From contig VSPF01000002.1 of the NCBI GenBank assembly GCA_009775195.1, positions 1 to 16,425 of the forward strand: a stretch of 16,425 nucleotides of DNA. Direction: 5' to 3'. Shown piece after piece: positions 6,305-14,440 of the stretch (positions are counted from its first letter, which is position 1; every line of letters starts with the position of its first letter). This DNA is from Muribaculaceae bacterium (GTDB lineage Bacteria > Bacteroidota > Bacteroidia > Bacteroidales > Muribaculaceae). The notes under the pieces were generated by a model. The model had not been told where the DNA came from and ran no database searches. It saw only the letters and a program-made list of their open reading frames with translations. A program made the position numbers and the translations under genes.

Positions 6305-7255
6305 TCAATAGCCTTTGCGGTATTTGTCGCTTCCTTGCTGTTCCGAGGCTTCGTCGAGGATGCTTAGGTAGGAGTTGTAGCGCGACTCGCTGATGGTGTG
6401 GTTTTCCACGGCCTCTCGAACGGCACAGCCGGGCTCGTGGGTGTGGGTGCAGTTGTCGAAACGACAGTCGGCCGACACCTTGAATATCTCGGGGAAATAG
6501 TGCCCGACATCCTCTTTCTTGAAATCATACACGCCGAAGCCCCTCACACCGGGAGTGTCGATAATCTCGCCGCCCCCGGGCAGGTCGTACATCTCCGAGA
6601 AGGTCGTGGTGTGCATGCCTGTGTCGTGCGCCGCCGAAATCTCGCCCGTGCGGAGGTCGAGACCGGGGATTAGGGCGTTGATTAGCGTGGTCTTGCCCAC
6701 GCCCGAGTTGCCCGAGAAGAGCGACACCTTGTCGTGCAGATAGTCGGCGAGTTTGTCGAGGCCCTCGCCGGTGGCTGCGGAGACTCCGAAGGTGGTGTAA
6801 CCGATTGAGCGGTAGAGGTATTCCACGGCTTCGAGCAGGCCCTCGTCTTCGGGTTCTGTTAGCAAGTCGATTTTGTTGAACACCAACACCGCCGGCACGT
6901 TATATGCCTCGGCAGTAGCAAGGAAACGGTCGATAAAGGTAAACGACGTGGTGGGGTGGGCCAAGGTGGCCACAAGCACGGCACAGTCGATATTGGCAGC
7001 GATGATATGCGCCGCCTTCGAGAGGTTGCTGGCGCGGCGTATGATATAGTTGCGGCGGTCGAGAACCTTGGTGATATAGGCCACGCCGTCGGGGCCGGGG
7101 GTACTCAGCTCTACATGGTCGCCAACGGCGACGGGGTTGGTGGTGCGTATGCCCTTGATGCGGAAGTTGCCCTTGACCAGGCACTTGACTTCCGAGCCGT
7201 CGTCGCGCCTCACTATATAGCTCGACCCTGTATTTCTTATAATCGTGGCACTCAT
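6305..7255 (-). CDS. rsgA: Ribosome small-subunit-dependent GTPase A
   Basis: RsgA is a circularly permuted GTPase that checks late 30S subunit maturation. Counting from the chosen ATG (316 residues), the order is an N-terminal OB-fold (about 1-70), the G4 motif NKIDLL (127-132), G1 SGNSGVGKTT (181-190), G3 DTPGVRGFG (233-241), and a zinc site with Cys264, Cys269, His271/273 and Cys277 (CRFDNCTHTHEPGC). The start at 7255 overlaps the TGA of the upstream zinc-ribbon gene (ATGA). An ATG 24 bases further upstream would extend into that gene and is less likely. It is last in a minus-strand operon. Confidence 0.96.
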   Translation of the reverse strand: MSATIIRNTGSSYIVRRDDGSEVKCLVKGNFRIKGIRTTNPVAVGDHVELSTPGPDGVAYITKVLDRRNYIIRRASNLSKAAHIIAANIDCAVLVATLAHPTTSFTFIDRFLATAEAYNVPAVLVFNKIDLLTEPEDEGLLEAVEYLYRSIGYTTFGVSAATGEGLDKLADYLHDKVSLFSGNSGVGKTTLINALIPGLDLRTGEISAAHDTGMHTTTFSEMYDLPGGGEIIDTPGVRGFGVYDFKKEDVGHYFPEIFKVSADCRFDNCTHTHEPGCAVREAVENHTISESRYNSYLSILDEASEQQGSDKYRKGY

Positions 7256-8178
7256 CTTATAATCTGCGCTGATGGACAATGGAATTGTAGTGACTGGGTT
7301 ACAAGATTGATAGTACGTTCATTGCAGCCAAGGAGGCAAACGGACTTCAAGCTGGCACACCCCTTAAACATATTTTCGAGTCCATTAGAATAAATGCAGT
7401 TCGAGAAATCTATCCCGCTCATATTTATATGCTCCAGATTGGTGCAATTTGCAAACATCGCTTTAGCTTCTCGGCATTTAGGCGTACGGAAACTACTAAG
7501 GTCGAGACTACGTAGCGACGAGCAATTCGCAAACATTGCCAAGAAACTCCTGGCCCGTTCTGTATTCCATGAGCTCAAATCTATGTCCTCAAGACTCGAG
7601 CAATTATTAAACATAGAAATGAAACTCGAACCTCTTGATGTGTCGAAAGTCGACAAGTCGAGACGGCGAAGAGAATGACACTCGGCAAACATGGCATTAA
7701 AAGAGCCGAGAGTATCGAATGTGATATCGGAAGTATCAAGTGGTGAGAGGTCGACAGTCTCGAGTGAATGACAGCCATAGAACATGCGGTCAACCGATTT
7801 GAGTCGGCTTCCTCGCAAACCTTCGAGATTTAACGAGGTAAGGTTGCTAAATCCGTCAAACAACTCTTTGCCCCAAAAGAATGGCCTCGGCTCAAAATAC
7901 TGCATGTCTACGCCGACTATATTCTCAGGGTTACGGGCTTTGAAGCCTTTCAACAAGGCAGGATAGCGAACCAAATCGAGTTGGTTTTCGCCAACGCTGA
8001 GGTTGATTTTATCGAATAACCAATTATTCGGTTTCAATGATGCCGGGCCAATGGTGGTCACTATCAACTTCTGAACGGGGCGTTGGCTCTTGGCCGGCTT
8101 TTCGATTTTTTGGCCACAGAAGGGGCAAAACGCTGCCTCGGCAGGTACTTCGTCGTTATGGCAATGTGGGCACTTCAT
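7252..8178 (-). CDS. Zinc-ribbon plus BspA-type leucine-rich-repeat protein, copy 2
   Basis: This 308-residue protein opens with a zinc ribbon, MKCPHCHNDEVPAEAAFCPFC (Cys 3, 6, 18, 21). A short linker follows, then several repeats of about 23-25 residues of the form MFANCSSLRSLDLSSFRT, the DUF285/BspA-like LRR pattern. It ends in QSLQFHCPSAQIIR. It is a tandem paralogue of the gene at 8182-9090, with the same domain order and near-identical ribbon. No signal peptide or lipobox is present, unlike most secreted BspA proteins, so it is probably cytoplasmic. It looks more AT-rich than its partner. It overlaps rsgA by ATGA. Function unknown; a protein-binding role is inference. Confidence 0.82.
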   Translation of the reverse strand: MKCPHCHNDEVPAEAAFCPFCGQKIEKPAKSQRPVQKLIVTTIGPASLKPNNWLFDKINLSVGENQLDLVRYPALLKGFKARNPENIVGVDMQYFEPRPFFWGKELFDGFSNLTSLNLEGLRGSRLKSVDRMFYGCHSLETVDLSPLDTSDITFDTLGSFNAMFAECHSLRRLDLSTFDTSRGSSFISMFNNCSSLEDIDLSSWNTERARSFLAMFANCSSLRSLDLSSFRTPKCREAKAMFANCTNLEHINMSGIDFSNCIYSNGLENMFKGCASLKSVCLLGCNERTINLVTQSLQFHCPSAQIIR

Positions 8179-8181
8179 AGT

Positions 8182-9090
8182 TTATCTGATAATCTTAGCC
8201 GAGGGGCAATAGGTTGCGAGTGACTGGGCTACGAGGTCGACGGTACGGTTGTTGCAACCGTAGAGACGAACTTCTTTAAGCTGGGTACAGCCGGCAAACA
8301 TGTCGCCGAGTGTCTGACATTTAGAAAAGTCGATGCCGCTCATGTCGATGTGCTCGAGCCAGTCGCAGCCGTTGAACATCGAGACTGCCGCCGTGCATTT
8401 AGGCGTGCGGAAATTGCTCAGGTCGAGGCTGCGCAGCGACGAGCAGTGCGAGAACATCGAGCTAAGGACCTCGACGTTTTCGGTATTCCACGAGCTGACA
8501 TCGATATTTTCGAGCTTGGAGCAGTGGTCGAACATCGAATTGAAACTCATGCACGCCGAGGTATCGAAGCCTGAGACATCAAGTTTGCCCAGAGAACCGC
8601 AACCGCAAAACATCCAGTGAAACGAGGTAACCCTCGAGGTATTAATCGGCGACAGGTCAAGGGTTTTGAGATTATAGCAGGTTTTAAACATCTCGTAGCA
8701 CGACACAGACTCGACAGTCTTCAATCCGGATAGATTAACCTCGGTCATATTGCAACACCCGGCAAACATGCTGTTGAAGGACAACAGTCCGTTAGGCTCG
8801 AAATATTGCATGTCGACCGAGACCACGTTCTCGGGATGGCGGCAAAATTTAAACCCCTTGGCAAGGTCGGGATTGAGCGAGAGGGGTAGCTCGTTGACAC
8901 CGGCTATGAGGTTGATTTTGTCAAAAAACCAATAAAACGGCCTTATGGCCGCACCCGCAAGGCTGGTTGTCACGATTAGCCTCGGCGTAGGGCCGGGGTT
9001 GGGTTTGCTATCTTCGATTTTATGGCCGCAGAAAGGGCAGAATTTTGCCTCGGCCGGTACTTCGTCGTTATGGCAATGCGGACATTTCAT
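8182..9090 (-). CDS. Zinc-ribbon plus BspA-type leucine-rich-repeat protein, copy 1
   Basis: This 302-residue protein has the same architecture: an N-terminal CPHC...CPFC zinc ribbon (Cys 3, 6, 18, 21), a Pro-rich linker, a conserved block PFYWFFDKINLIAGVNELPL and about seven DUF285-like repeats such as MFSHCSSLRSLDLSNFRT and MFNGCDWLEHIDMSGIDF. It ends in SLATYCPSAKIIR. Its start lies four bases after the aminotransferase stop, and its stop lies three bases before the start of the second copy, so both belong to the patB-rsgA operon. Repeat Cys residues are frequent in both copies. No export signal is seen. I do not know the function. Confidence 0.84.
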   Translation of the reverse strand: MKCPHCHNDEVPAEAKFCPFCGHKIEDSKPNPGPTPRLIVTTSLAGAAIRPFYWFFDKINLIAGVNELPLSLNPDLAKGFKFCRHPENVVSVDMQYFEPNGLLSFNSMFAGCCNMTEVNLSGLKTVESVSCYEMFKTCYNLKTLDLSPINTSRVTSFHWMFCGCGSLGKLDVSGFDTSACMSFNSMFDHCSKLENIDVSSWNTENVEVLSSMFSHCSSLRSLDLSNFRTPKCTAAVSMFNGCDWLEHIDMSGIDFSKCQTLGDMFAGCTQLKEVRLYGCNNRTVDLVAQSLATYCPSAKIIR

Positions 9091-9094
9091 AGTA

Positions 9095-10258
9095 TCAAGT
9101 GTGTTTTTTTACAAATTTCTCGAAACGCCCGAGGGCTTCGGCGAGGCGTGTGCGGGGGCAGGCGATGTTCCAGCGTATGAAGTGGTCGTCGCCATACATC
9201 TCGCCGGCATTGAGCCATAGCGACTGCTCGTCGATGAGTCGTTTTCCAAGTTCTTCACCGGTCATGCCGAGGGCGGCGACATTCATCCAAACTAAGTATG
9301 TGCCTTCGAGTCGGCATATAGGCAATTGAGGCATACGGCTTCGACAAAAATCGGCCATCATATCATAATTGCCTTTGAGATAGGCAATCAGTTGCTCAAG
9401 CCACTCCTCGCCCTCGTTGTAGGCGGCTATGGTGCCCACGATGCCGAAGGGATTGACGTCGCACACCTCGTTGATATTTATGGCGCGGTCGATGCGGCGG
9501 CGGAAGTCGGCATTGGGTGTGATAATCGACGCAATCTGCAATCCGGCAGTGTTGAAGGCCTTGCTGGGCGACACACAGGTCACCGACTGTTCTACAAACT
9601 CGCGTGGCAGGGTGCCGTAAGGCGTGTAACGGTAGCCCGGGTAGACGAGTTCGCAATGGATTTCGTCGCTGACTACGACCACGCCGTTGTCGTGGCAGAG
9701 CCCGGCGAGGGTGGTCAGCTCGTCGCGGGTCCATACGCGGCCTACCGGGTTGCCGGGGTTGCACAGGAGCAACACCTTGGCAGCAGGGTCTGCGACCTTC
9801 GCGGCAAGGTCGTCGAAGTCCATCTCATAGCTGTCGCTGGTATAGCGCAGGGGATTAGCGAGGATTTCGCAGCCGTTGTTGCGGATTGACGAGAAGAAGC
9901 AGTTGTAGACCGGAGTCTGCACGATTACCTTGTCGCCAGGCGCGGTGAGGGCCTTGATGATGGCCGACAAAGCCGGCACCACGCCGCTGGTATACATGAT
10001 GCTGTCGCGCTCGATGGCCCAACCATGGCGACGGCCAAACCAGTCTGCCACGGCACGGTAATAGTCCTCGCCAACAAGGGTGTAGCCAAAGGCTCCCATG
10101 TCGACGCGGCGGTGCAGGGCGTCGATTATTACCGGGGCTGTGGCAAAATCCATATCGGCAACCCACAGGGGCAGCAAGCCGGGGACGGAATCCCACTTGT
10201 AGCTACCCGTGCCTCGACGCTCTACGCCACGGTCAAATGCTGCGGTAAAGTCAGTCAT
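9095..10258 (-). CDS. patB: MalY/PatB-type pyridoxal-phosphate aminotransferase / C-S lyase
   Basis: The protein has 387 residues, the usual length of fold-type I MalY/PatB enzymes, which cleave cystathionine or cysteine conjugates by beta-elimination. It shows LPLWVADMDFATAP (about 29-42), YTSGVVPALSAII, PVYNCFF, CNPGNPVG (about 166-173), SDEIHCEL (197-204) and the PLP lysine in SPSKAFNTAGLQ (Lys233). It overlaps the DUF3737 stop by 8 bases and is followed after 4 bases by the first zinc-ribbon gene. It is probably cytoplasmic. An ordinary aminotransferase role cannot be excluded by sequence. Confidence 0.92.
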   Translation of the reverse strand: MTDFTAAFDRGVERRGTGSYKWDSVPGLLPLWVADMDFATAPVIIDALHRRVDMGAFGYTLVGEDYYRAVADWFGRRHGWAIERDSIMYTSGVVPALSAIIKALTAPGDKVIVQTPVYNCFFSSIRNNGCEILANPLRYTSDSYEMDFDDLAAKVADPAAKVLLLCNPGNPVGRVWTRDELTTLAGLCHDNGVVVVSDEIHCELVYPGYRYTPYGTLPREFVEQSVTCVSPSKAFNTAGLQIASIITPNADFRRRIDRAININEVCDVNPFGIVGTIAAYNEGEEWLEQLIAYLKGNYDMMADFCRSRMPQLPICRLEGTYLVWMNVAALGMTGEELGKRLIDEQSLWLNAGEMYGDDHFIRWNIACPRTRLAEALGRFEKFVKKHT

Positions 10259-11096
10259 TGGTCTCTATGCGGCAGTCGGCCGGTGCCACTATATTTTCGT
10301 CGATGATAATCTCGCCTATCGACGGGGCCTTGATTGAGCCCGTGGTGGGATTTTTGACACTGGTAATATGCGACTTGACGGTTGCCACGACTTCTGACTC
10401 CTCGAAGGCAAGGTCGCAATCGGGGTCGAAGGTGCAGTTTTCGAGCACAAGTCCCTCGCAGTAGCAAAGTGGCTGGGTGCCTGATATGTGGCAGTTGATT
10501 AGGTGCAGGTGGCGCGAATGCCAGCCGAGGTACTCGCCATGCAGTTCGCTGTCGCGCACCGTCACATTCTCGGTCTCCCAGAAGGCATCTTTCGAGTGGA
10601 TTACGGCGTTGCGGATTTCTACATTGCGGGCATATTGGAACGAGTAGTTACCGTTCTGGCGATAGTGGTCGATGCGGATATTCTCGCAGTGCATAAAGAT
10701 GTAGTCGGCCTTGTCGGTGGTCACGTCCTTGATGTCGATATTGCGGCAGTGCCAGAGCGTTTCCTGGGCATCTGGGATAGCCACGCGGTCGAGGGTCACG
10801 CCGTCCATCTCGCGGAACATCTTGGGGGCATTGACGATGGTGTTGCGCATCACGCAGTTGTCGGAATACCACAGCGCGGCGCGGGCACCCGGCTCGAAGA
10901 TGCAATGGTCGACAGAGAAGCCCTTGACATGCCAGAAGGGATATTTACCACGAAAGACACAGTTTTCGGCATCGATATTGCGGCAACGTTTGAGTGCCGA
11001 CTCGCCCTCGTTGAACGTCACGCCGACGAGTTTGAGGTCGTGAGTGGCAAACAGCGGCCTCTCACCACCATATTCCTTATTCTCGATAATTTCCAT
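10251..11096 (-). CDS. DUF3737 beta-helix protein
   Basis: This 281-residue protein starts MEIIENKEYGGERPLFA, the typical opening of DUF3737. An ATG 84 bases further upstream would add a non-conserved, Cys-rich tail, so I reject it. The body is built of short repeats of the type NVEIRNAVIHSKDAFWETENVTVRDSELHGEYLGWHS (read in pieces about 18-22 residues long), suggesting a right-handed parallel beta-helix like pectate lyases. No signal peptide is seen. It leads an operon with patB and has a strong -7 box only a few bases ahead of its ATG. Its biochemical role is not known to me. Confidence 0.88.
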   Translation of the reverse strand: MEIIENKEYGGERPLFATHDLKLVGVTFNEGESALKRCRNIDAENCVFRGKYPFWHVKGFSVDHCIFEPGARAALWYSDNCVMRNTIVNAPKMFREMDGVTLDRVAIPDAQETLWHCRNIDIKDVTTDKADYIFMHCENIRIDHYRQNGNYSFQYARNVEIRNAVIHSKDAFWETENVTVRDSELHGEYLGWHSRHLHLINCHISGTQPLCYCEGLVLENCTFDPDCDLAFEESEVVATVKSHITSVKNPTTGSIKAPSIGEIIIDENIVAPADCRIETND

Positions 11097-11101
11097 AATG
11101 G

Positions 11102-11109
11102 CAAAATTA
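11102..11109 (-). promoter_or_regulatory. Promoter -7 box for the DUF3737-patB-rsgA operon
   Basis: On the minus strand 11109-11102 reads TAATTTTG, a perfect TAnnTTTG. Its end is only five bases ahead of the ATG at 11096, so the transcript would be leaderless or nearly so. No clear TTTG -33 box is seen at 19-21 bases. Confidence 0.55.
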
Positions 11110-11200
11110 CAAAAAATATCGAAACGACACTGTGCCAAGGAGCAGAAAAACACATCGTTTGCAGTTAAACCACGCCACACCTCGGCATGTTTACACTATA

Positions 11201-11232
11201 AGTCGAGGCTAACACACCGGGTAACCTCGACT
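11201..11232. terminator. Hairpin after the nucleoside kinase gene
   Basis: AGTCGAGG (11201-11208) and CCTCGACT (11225-11232) form a perfect 8-bp stem with a 16-base loop. It lies 22 bases downstream of the nucleoside kinase stop on the minus strand and before the DUF3737 promoter. There is no strong T-run in the minus direction, so the terminator role is moderate. The rest of 11097-11253 shows no gene. Confidence 0.5.
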
Positions 11233-11253
11233 ATTTTAAATACCTTACTAGTA

Positions 11254-12918
11254 TCAATATTTAAACGAGCTGCCGCCGAGGAATTCGCGCAGGACGCTGG
11301 TCGAGGGGATGAGCGAGGTGTTGATGGGCAGGAAGTAGCTAAGGAATTTGCGCAGGCGGTAGGCCTCGGCATATTCGACAACGTCGTAGGGCACAGAGCG
11401 TAGCACGGTCTCGGCCTCGTCTTTCATCACGCCGAGCTCGAATATGAGCGAGGAGTTGAACATGGCGTCGGCATTTTCCTGGTAGGGGAAAATCCATTTT
11501 TCCTCGCCACGGCGCACGCTGGGCCAGCGGCGTATGGTCTCCTCGGCCGAGGTGCCACGGTATTTGTGGTCGCGGATGATGCGGCGCAGCAGGCGGTTGT
11601 CGGTGGTAGGCACCCAGTTGTGGTCGTCGATTGAGAGCGTTGTGAGCGCCGACACGTAGACGCGGTATTTCATCACCTCGGGTATGTGGCTCGTCAGCTC
11701 GGGGTTGAGGCCGTGGATGCCTTCGATTAGCAGGATAGAATTGCTGTCGAGGCGTATGCGCTTGCCACGGTATTCGCGCTTGCCGAGCTCGAAATTATAT
11801 GTCGGCAGTTCTACCTCCTCGCCGGCGAGAATGGCCGTGAGGTCGGCATTGAACTGGGCCAGGTCGAGGGCATAGAGCGACTCGTAGTCATAATCGCCCG
11901 TATGGTCGCGCGGCGTGCGGTCGCGGTCTACGAAATAGTCGTCGAGCGATATCATCTGCGGTTTGAGCAGGTTGGTCATAAGCTGAATGGCCAGTCGTTT
12001 TGTGGTGGTGGTCTTGCCCGATGAAGACGGCCCAGAAATCAGGACTATACGCGCACCGCCGTCGCGGTAACGCGCCGTGATATCGTCGCTAATCCGCGCA
12101 AGGGCCTTTTCGTGGAGGGCCTCGGCCACGTTGATGAGGTCGGCGGCGCGGTGATGCTGCACATAGGTGTTGAGCTCGCCAACGTCGCTGACACCGACTA
12201 TGTGGTTGAACTGGAGATAGTCGGTAAAGGCCTTATACATCTTTTCCTGTTCAATCGGCATGGCGGCCCGCGATGGGTCGGCAGGGTCGAAGGGCATCAG
12301 TAGGAAACCCTCTTTGTAAGGCAGCAGATTGAATACGCCGATATGGGCCGTCGAGGGAGCCAGGGCGCCATAATAGCTGTCGGAAATGCCGTCGAGGGTG
12401 TAGTAGGTTGTATAAAGCTCGCGGATGGTGCGCAGCAGCCGCGCCTTAGAGACTAAGCCCTGACGCTCGAATATGGCGCAGACATCGGCGGTGAGGTCCT
12501 GATGCCGCTCGAAAGGCAGGTCGCGGTCTACGAGTGCGTGCATATATGCCAACAGCCGGTCTACGACTTCTTGCGACACCGAAGTATATCCACCTAAGCG
12601 GCAATAATATCCGTGCGAAATCGAGTGCTCGATGGTCAGTTGCGTGCCGGGCAGAATTTCGGCAACGGCGCGGTAGAGCATCATGCACAGGGAGCGCGTA
12701 TACACCCTTGGCCCCGACCCGGCAGTCTTGTCCTGGAACTCGATGAGCTTTGGTTGGTAGAGCACGAAATCGAGTGCCTCGGTCTTATTGTTGACGCGGC
12801 AGCAGATGGGGTTGAAAGGCAGCTTGTCGCCAAGCGAACAGGCAATATCGGCAAGCGAACAACCGGCCTCGACTTCGAGTTTTTGGTCGATATTTTTGCA
12901 GTAGACGTTAATTTTCAT
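11254..12918 (-). CDS. TGS/ThrRS-like-fused uridine/nucleoside kinase
   Basis: This 554-residue protein has an N-terminal TGS-like domain (about 1-63), a second segment resembling the editing-associated domain of threonyl-tRNA synthetase (EHSISHGYYCRLGG, about 97-110), and a C-terminal uridine-kinase/phosphoribulokinase domain. The latter has P-loop ISGPSSSGKTTTT (294-306), SLDDYF (324-329) and LLIEGIHGLN (396-405). This fusion is widespread in Bacteroidota and is annotated as nucleoside kinase. It probably phosphorylates uridine or cytidine in the pyrimidine salvage pathway; the role of the N-terminal part is not known. Its ATG overlaps the stop of the glycosyltransferase gene before it. Confidence 0.9.
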   Translation of the reverse strand: MKINVYCKNIDQKLEVEAGCSLADIACSLGDKLPFNPICCRVNNKTEALDFVLYQPKLIEFQDKTAGSGPRVYTRSLCMMLYRAVAEILPGTQLTIEHSISHGYYCRLGGYTSVSQEVVDRLLAYMHALVDRDLPFERHQDLTADVCAIFERQGLVSKARLLRTIRELYTTYYTLDGISDSYYGALAPSTAHIGVFNLLPYKEGFLLMPFDPADPSRAAMPIEQEKMYKAFTDYLQFNHIVGVSDVGELNTYVQHHRAADLINVAEALHEKALARISDDITARYRDGGARIVLISGPSSSGKTTTTKRLAIQLMTNLLKPQMISLDDYFVDRDRTPRDHTGDYDYESLYALDLAQFNADLTAILAGEEVELPTYNFELGKREYRGKRIRLDSNSILLIEGIHGLNPELTSHIPEVMKYRVYVSALTTLSIDDHNWVPTTDNRLLRRIIRDHKYRGTSAEETIRRWPSVRRGEEKWIFPYQENADAMFNSSLIFELGVMKDEAETVLRSVPYDVVEYAEAYRLRKFLSYFLPINTSLIPSTSVLREFLGGSSFKY

Positions 12919-13721
12919 TGTTCTGAGGAGTTTTCGACATCGCGGTCAATGTCTTTATTGGCTTTACTGTCAGCACGTTGCTGTTGTATTTTTGCGAGAA
13001 TGTAGAAACGGTATATCGCGTCGTGAACGGCATGGATGAAGCCGGGCATACCGTCGCGGAAGCCGCCTTTGAGCACATAGGTCTTGAAGAAGCGGAAGGG
13101 AGGGTCGACAAAGACACGCCACGGGGCATACGACTTGCTGCGACGCACTATCTCGTCGTCGGTATAAAGATTCATTTTGGCTATCATCTGGCGCGGATTT
13201 TCGTTTGCCAGATGGAGCATCGCCAGGTCGGTACGCTTGGCCGGGATGGTGACGACGGGGCCTTGGTGCGATACCTTGGAGTGTACTGTCGGGGGCCAAT
13301 ACGAGCCTTCTTTCTTAAAGAAACGCAGCACATAATCGGGATAAGAACTGCGCATCCACCGCCCCATAAAGTAATTTTTACGGGCAATGCAGTAGCCCCT
13401 GGGGCTATCATCGCGCTCAACCTCGGCATAGAGGAACCGGGCAAGGGCCGGGGGGATAAGCTCGTCTGCATCGACCACGAGCACCCACTCGTGCGAGGCC
13501 TGGTGAACGGCGAAGTCACGGTATGCTTCGCAGACAGTATAGCTCTTCTTAGGTACGACAATAAACCGTGCCCCGTGACGACGGGCAATTTCGGGGGTGC
13601 TGTCGGTACTCTCCATGTCGACAATCACGATTTCGTCGAAAACAGCGAGCGATTTCAACACTGCGTCGAGATGCCGCTCGGCATTGTATGTCTGCACTAC
13701 TGCTGTGATTTTCGGTTTCAT
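12915..13721 (-). CDS. Family 2 glycosyltransferase (WaaE/KdtX-like)
   Basis: This 268-residue GT-A enzyme has VVQTYNAERHLD (8-19), VDMESTDSTPEIA (34-46) and the metal-binding VDADE (83-87). The rest includes RFFKKEGSYWPPTVHSKV and a C-terminal hydrophobic stretch (FFKTYVLKGGF), as in the WaaE group of LPS core glucosyltransferases. It probably adds a sugar to lipid A-core or another glycolipid at the inner membrane. It lies between the LPS-kinase-like gene and the nucleoside kinase, overlapping both by ATGA. The sugar donor cannot be read from sequence. Confidence 0.9.
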   Translation of the reverse strand: MKPKITAVVQTYNAERHLDAVLKSLAVFDEIVIVDMESTDSTPEIARRHGARFIVVPKKSYTVCEAYRDFAVHQASHEWVLVVDADELIPPALARFLYAEVERDDSPRGYCIARKNYFMGRWMRSSYPDYVLRFFKKEGSYWPPTVHSKVSHQGPVVTIPAKRTDLAMLHLANENPRQMIAKMNLYTDDEIVRRSKSYAPWRVFVDPPFRFFKTYVLKGGFRDGMPGFIHAVHDAIYRFYILAKIQQQRADSKANKDIDRDVENSSEQ

Positions 13722-14440
13722 TTCTTGCCTCTTAATCGTTCTTTAATGCATCGTTTGCGCACTATCTGCACCTGGCGGCGGCGATATATTTCCATCAGCT
13801 CGTCGGCCAGCGATGGGTCTCCGGCGGCTTCGGCATAGCGCCGTGCCAGCACCCGCTGCCCGGCCTCGGTGTCGAGGGTCGAACCGAAGTTGGAATAGAG
13901 CCGCTGACGGTCGGATACATCAAACTCCATACGGTTTATATCGACCAGGGCGAAGTGATACTTGCCACCCTCCTTTTTAAAGAGCACGTTTCCCTGTGTA
14001 AAGTCCTTGAAAAACACGCCCTTGCGGTGCAGGCTTAGCATAAACCCGGCCAAGGCGGTGGCGAGGGCGTCGAAATCGTTGCGTTTCTCGATGCCTCGCA
14101 GTTCGTTATAGCCGCCGAGCATGGCACAGACATAATATGACTCGCGCAGCAGCGGCCCGGCAGTGTTTACCACATAACCGGCAGGGCGCGGGGTATCTAT
14201 ACCCAAAGTTTTGAGCCTTAGGGCATTGTCGTAGGCGCGTTGGGCCTTAGGCTTGCGCATGGTGCCGTAAATAAGGCCCTTGATGGTTCCCGGCACGGCA
14301 AAAGCCTTGACGCACAGGCCCGAGACCTCGGCCACGGTGTTGCGGCCGCGATATATCACCCTGGCATCGGCCGGCAAACCATTGGCCGACAATGATTCGA
14401 GCAGCCGGTCGCACGCGAAATCTATGTTAGTGACAATCAT
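13718..14440 (-). CDS. LPS kinase-like protein (Kdo/WaaP superfamily)
   Basis: This 240-residue protein has a protein-kinase-like fold. A candidate ATP-site lysine is in LCVKAFAVPGTIKG (Lys45), and the catalytic loop is LHRKGVFFKDFTQGNVLFKK (Asp146, Asn151), where the usual HxD is FKD. A DFG-equivalent LVDINRM (Asp167) follows. WaaP/KdkA enzymes phosphorylate heptose or Kdo in the LPS inner core, and the two glycosyltransferase neighbours fit that role. It overlaps the GT4 stop by 14 bases and the GT2 start by 4. A basic tail KRCIKERLRGKK may bind the membrane. The loss of the loop histidine is common in this superfamily, so activity is plausible. Confidence 0.82.
   Translation of the reverse strand: MIVTNIDFACDRLLESLSANGLPADARVIYRGRNTVAEVSGLCVKAFAVPGTIKGLIYGTMRKPKAQRAYDNALRLKTLGIDTPRPAGYVVNTAGPLLRESYYVCAMLGGYNELRGIEKRNDFDALATALAGFMLSLHRKGVFFKDFTQGNVLFKKEGGKYHFALVDINRMEFDVSDRQRLYSNFGSTLDTEAGQRVLARRYAEAAGDPSLADELMEIYRRRQVQIVRKRCIKERLRGKK

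Noticed and set aside
7256..7279. Longer rsgA start
   Set aside because: It would overlap the upstream gene by 28 bases, while the ATG at 7255 gives the usual ATGA junction and the expected first residues of the OB-fold.
10503..11168. 221-codon plus-strand open frame opposite DUF3737
   Set aside because: It is a shadow of the beta-helix repeats, with hydrophobic, repetitive content and no start context or domain.
11097..11180. N-terminal extension of the DUF3737 protein
   Set aside because: The family begins at MEIIENKEYGGERPLF. The extra residues are not conserved-looking and lie upstream of the best -7 box.
12978..13838. 286-codon plus-strand open frame opposite the GT2 and LPS-kinase-like genes
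   Set aside because: Both minus-strand genes have clear catalytic motifs and ATGA junctions. The antisense product shows no family signature.
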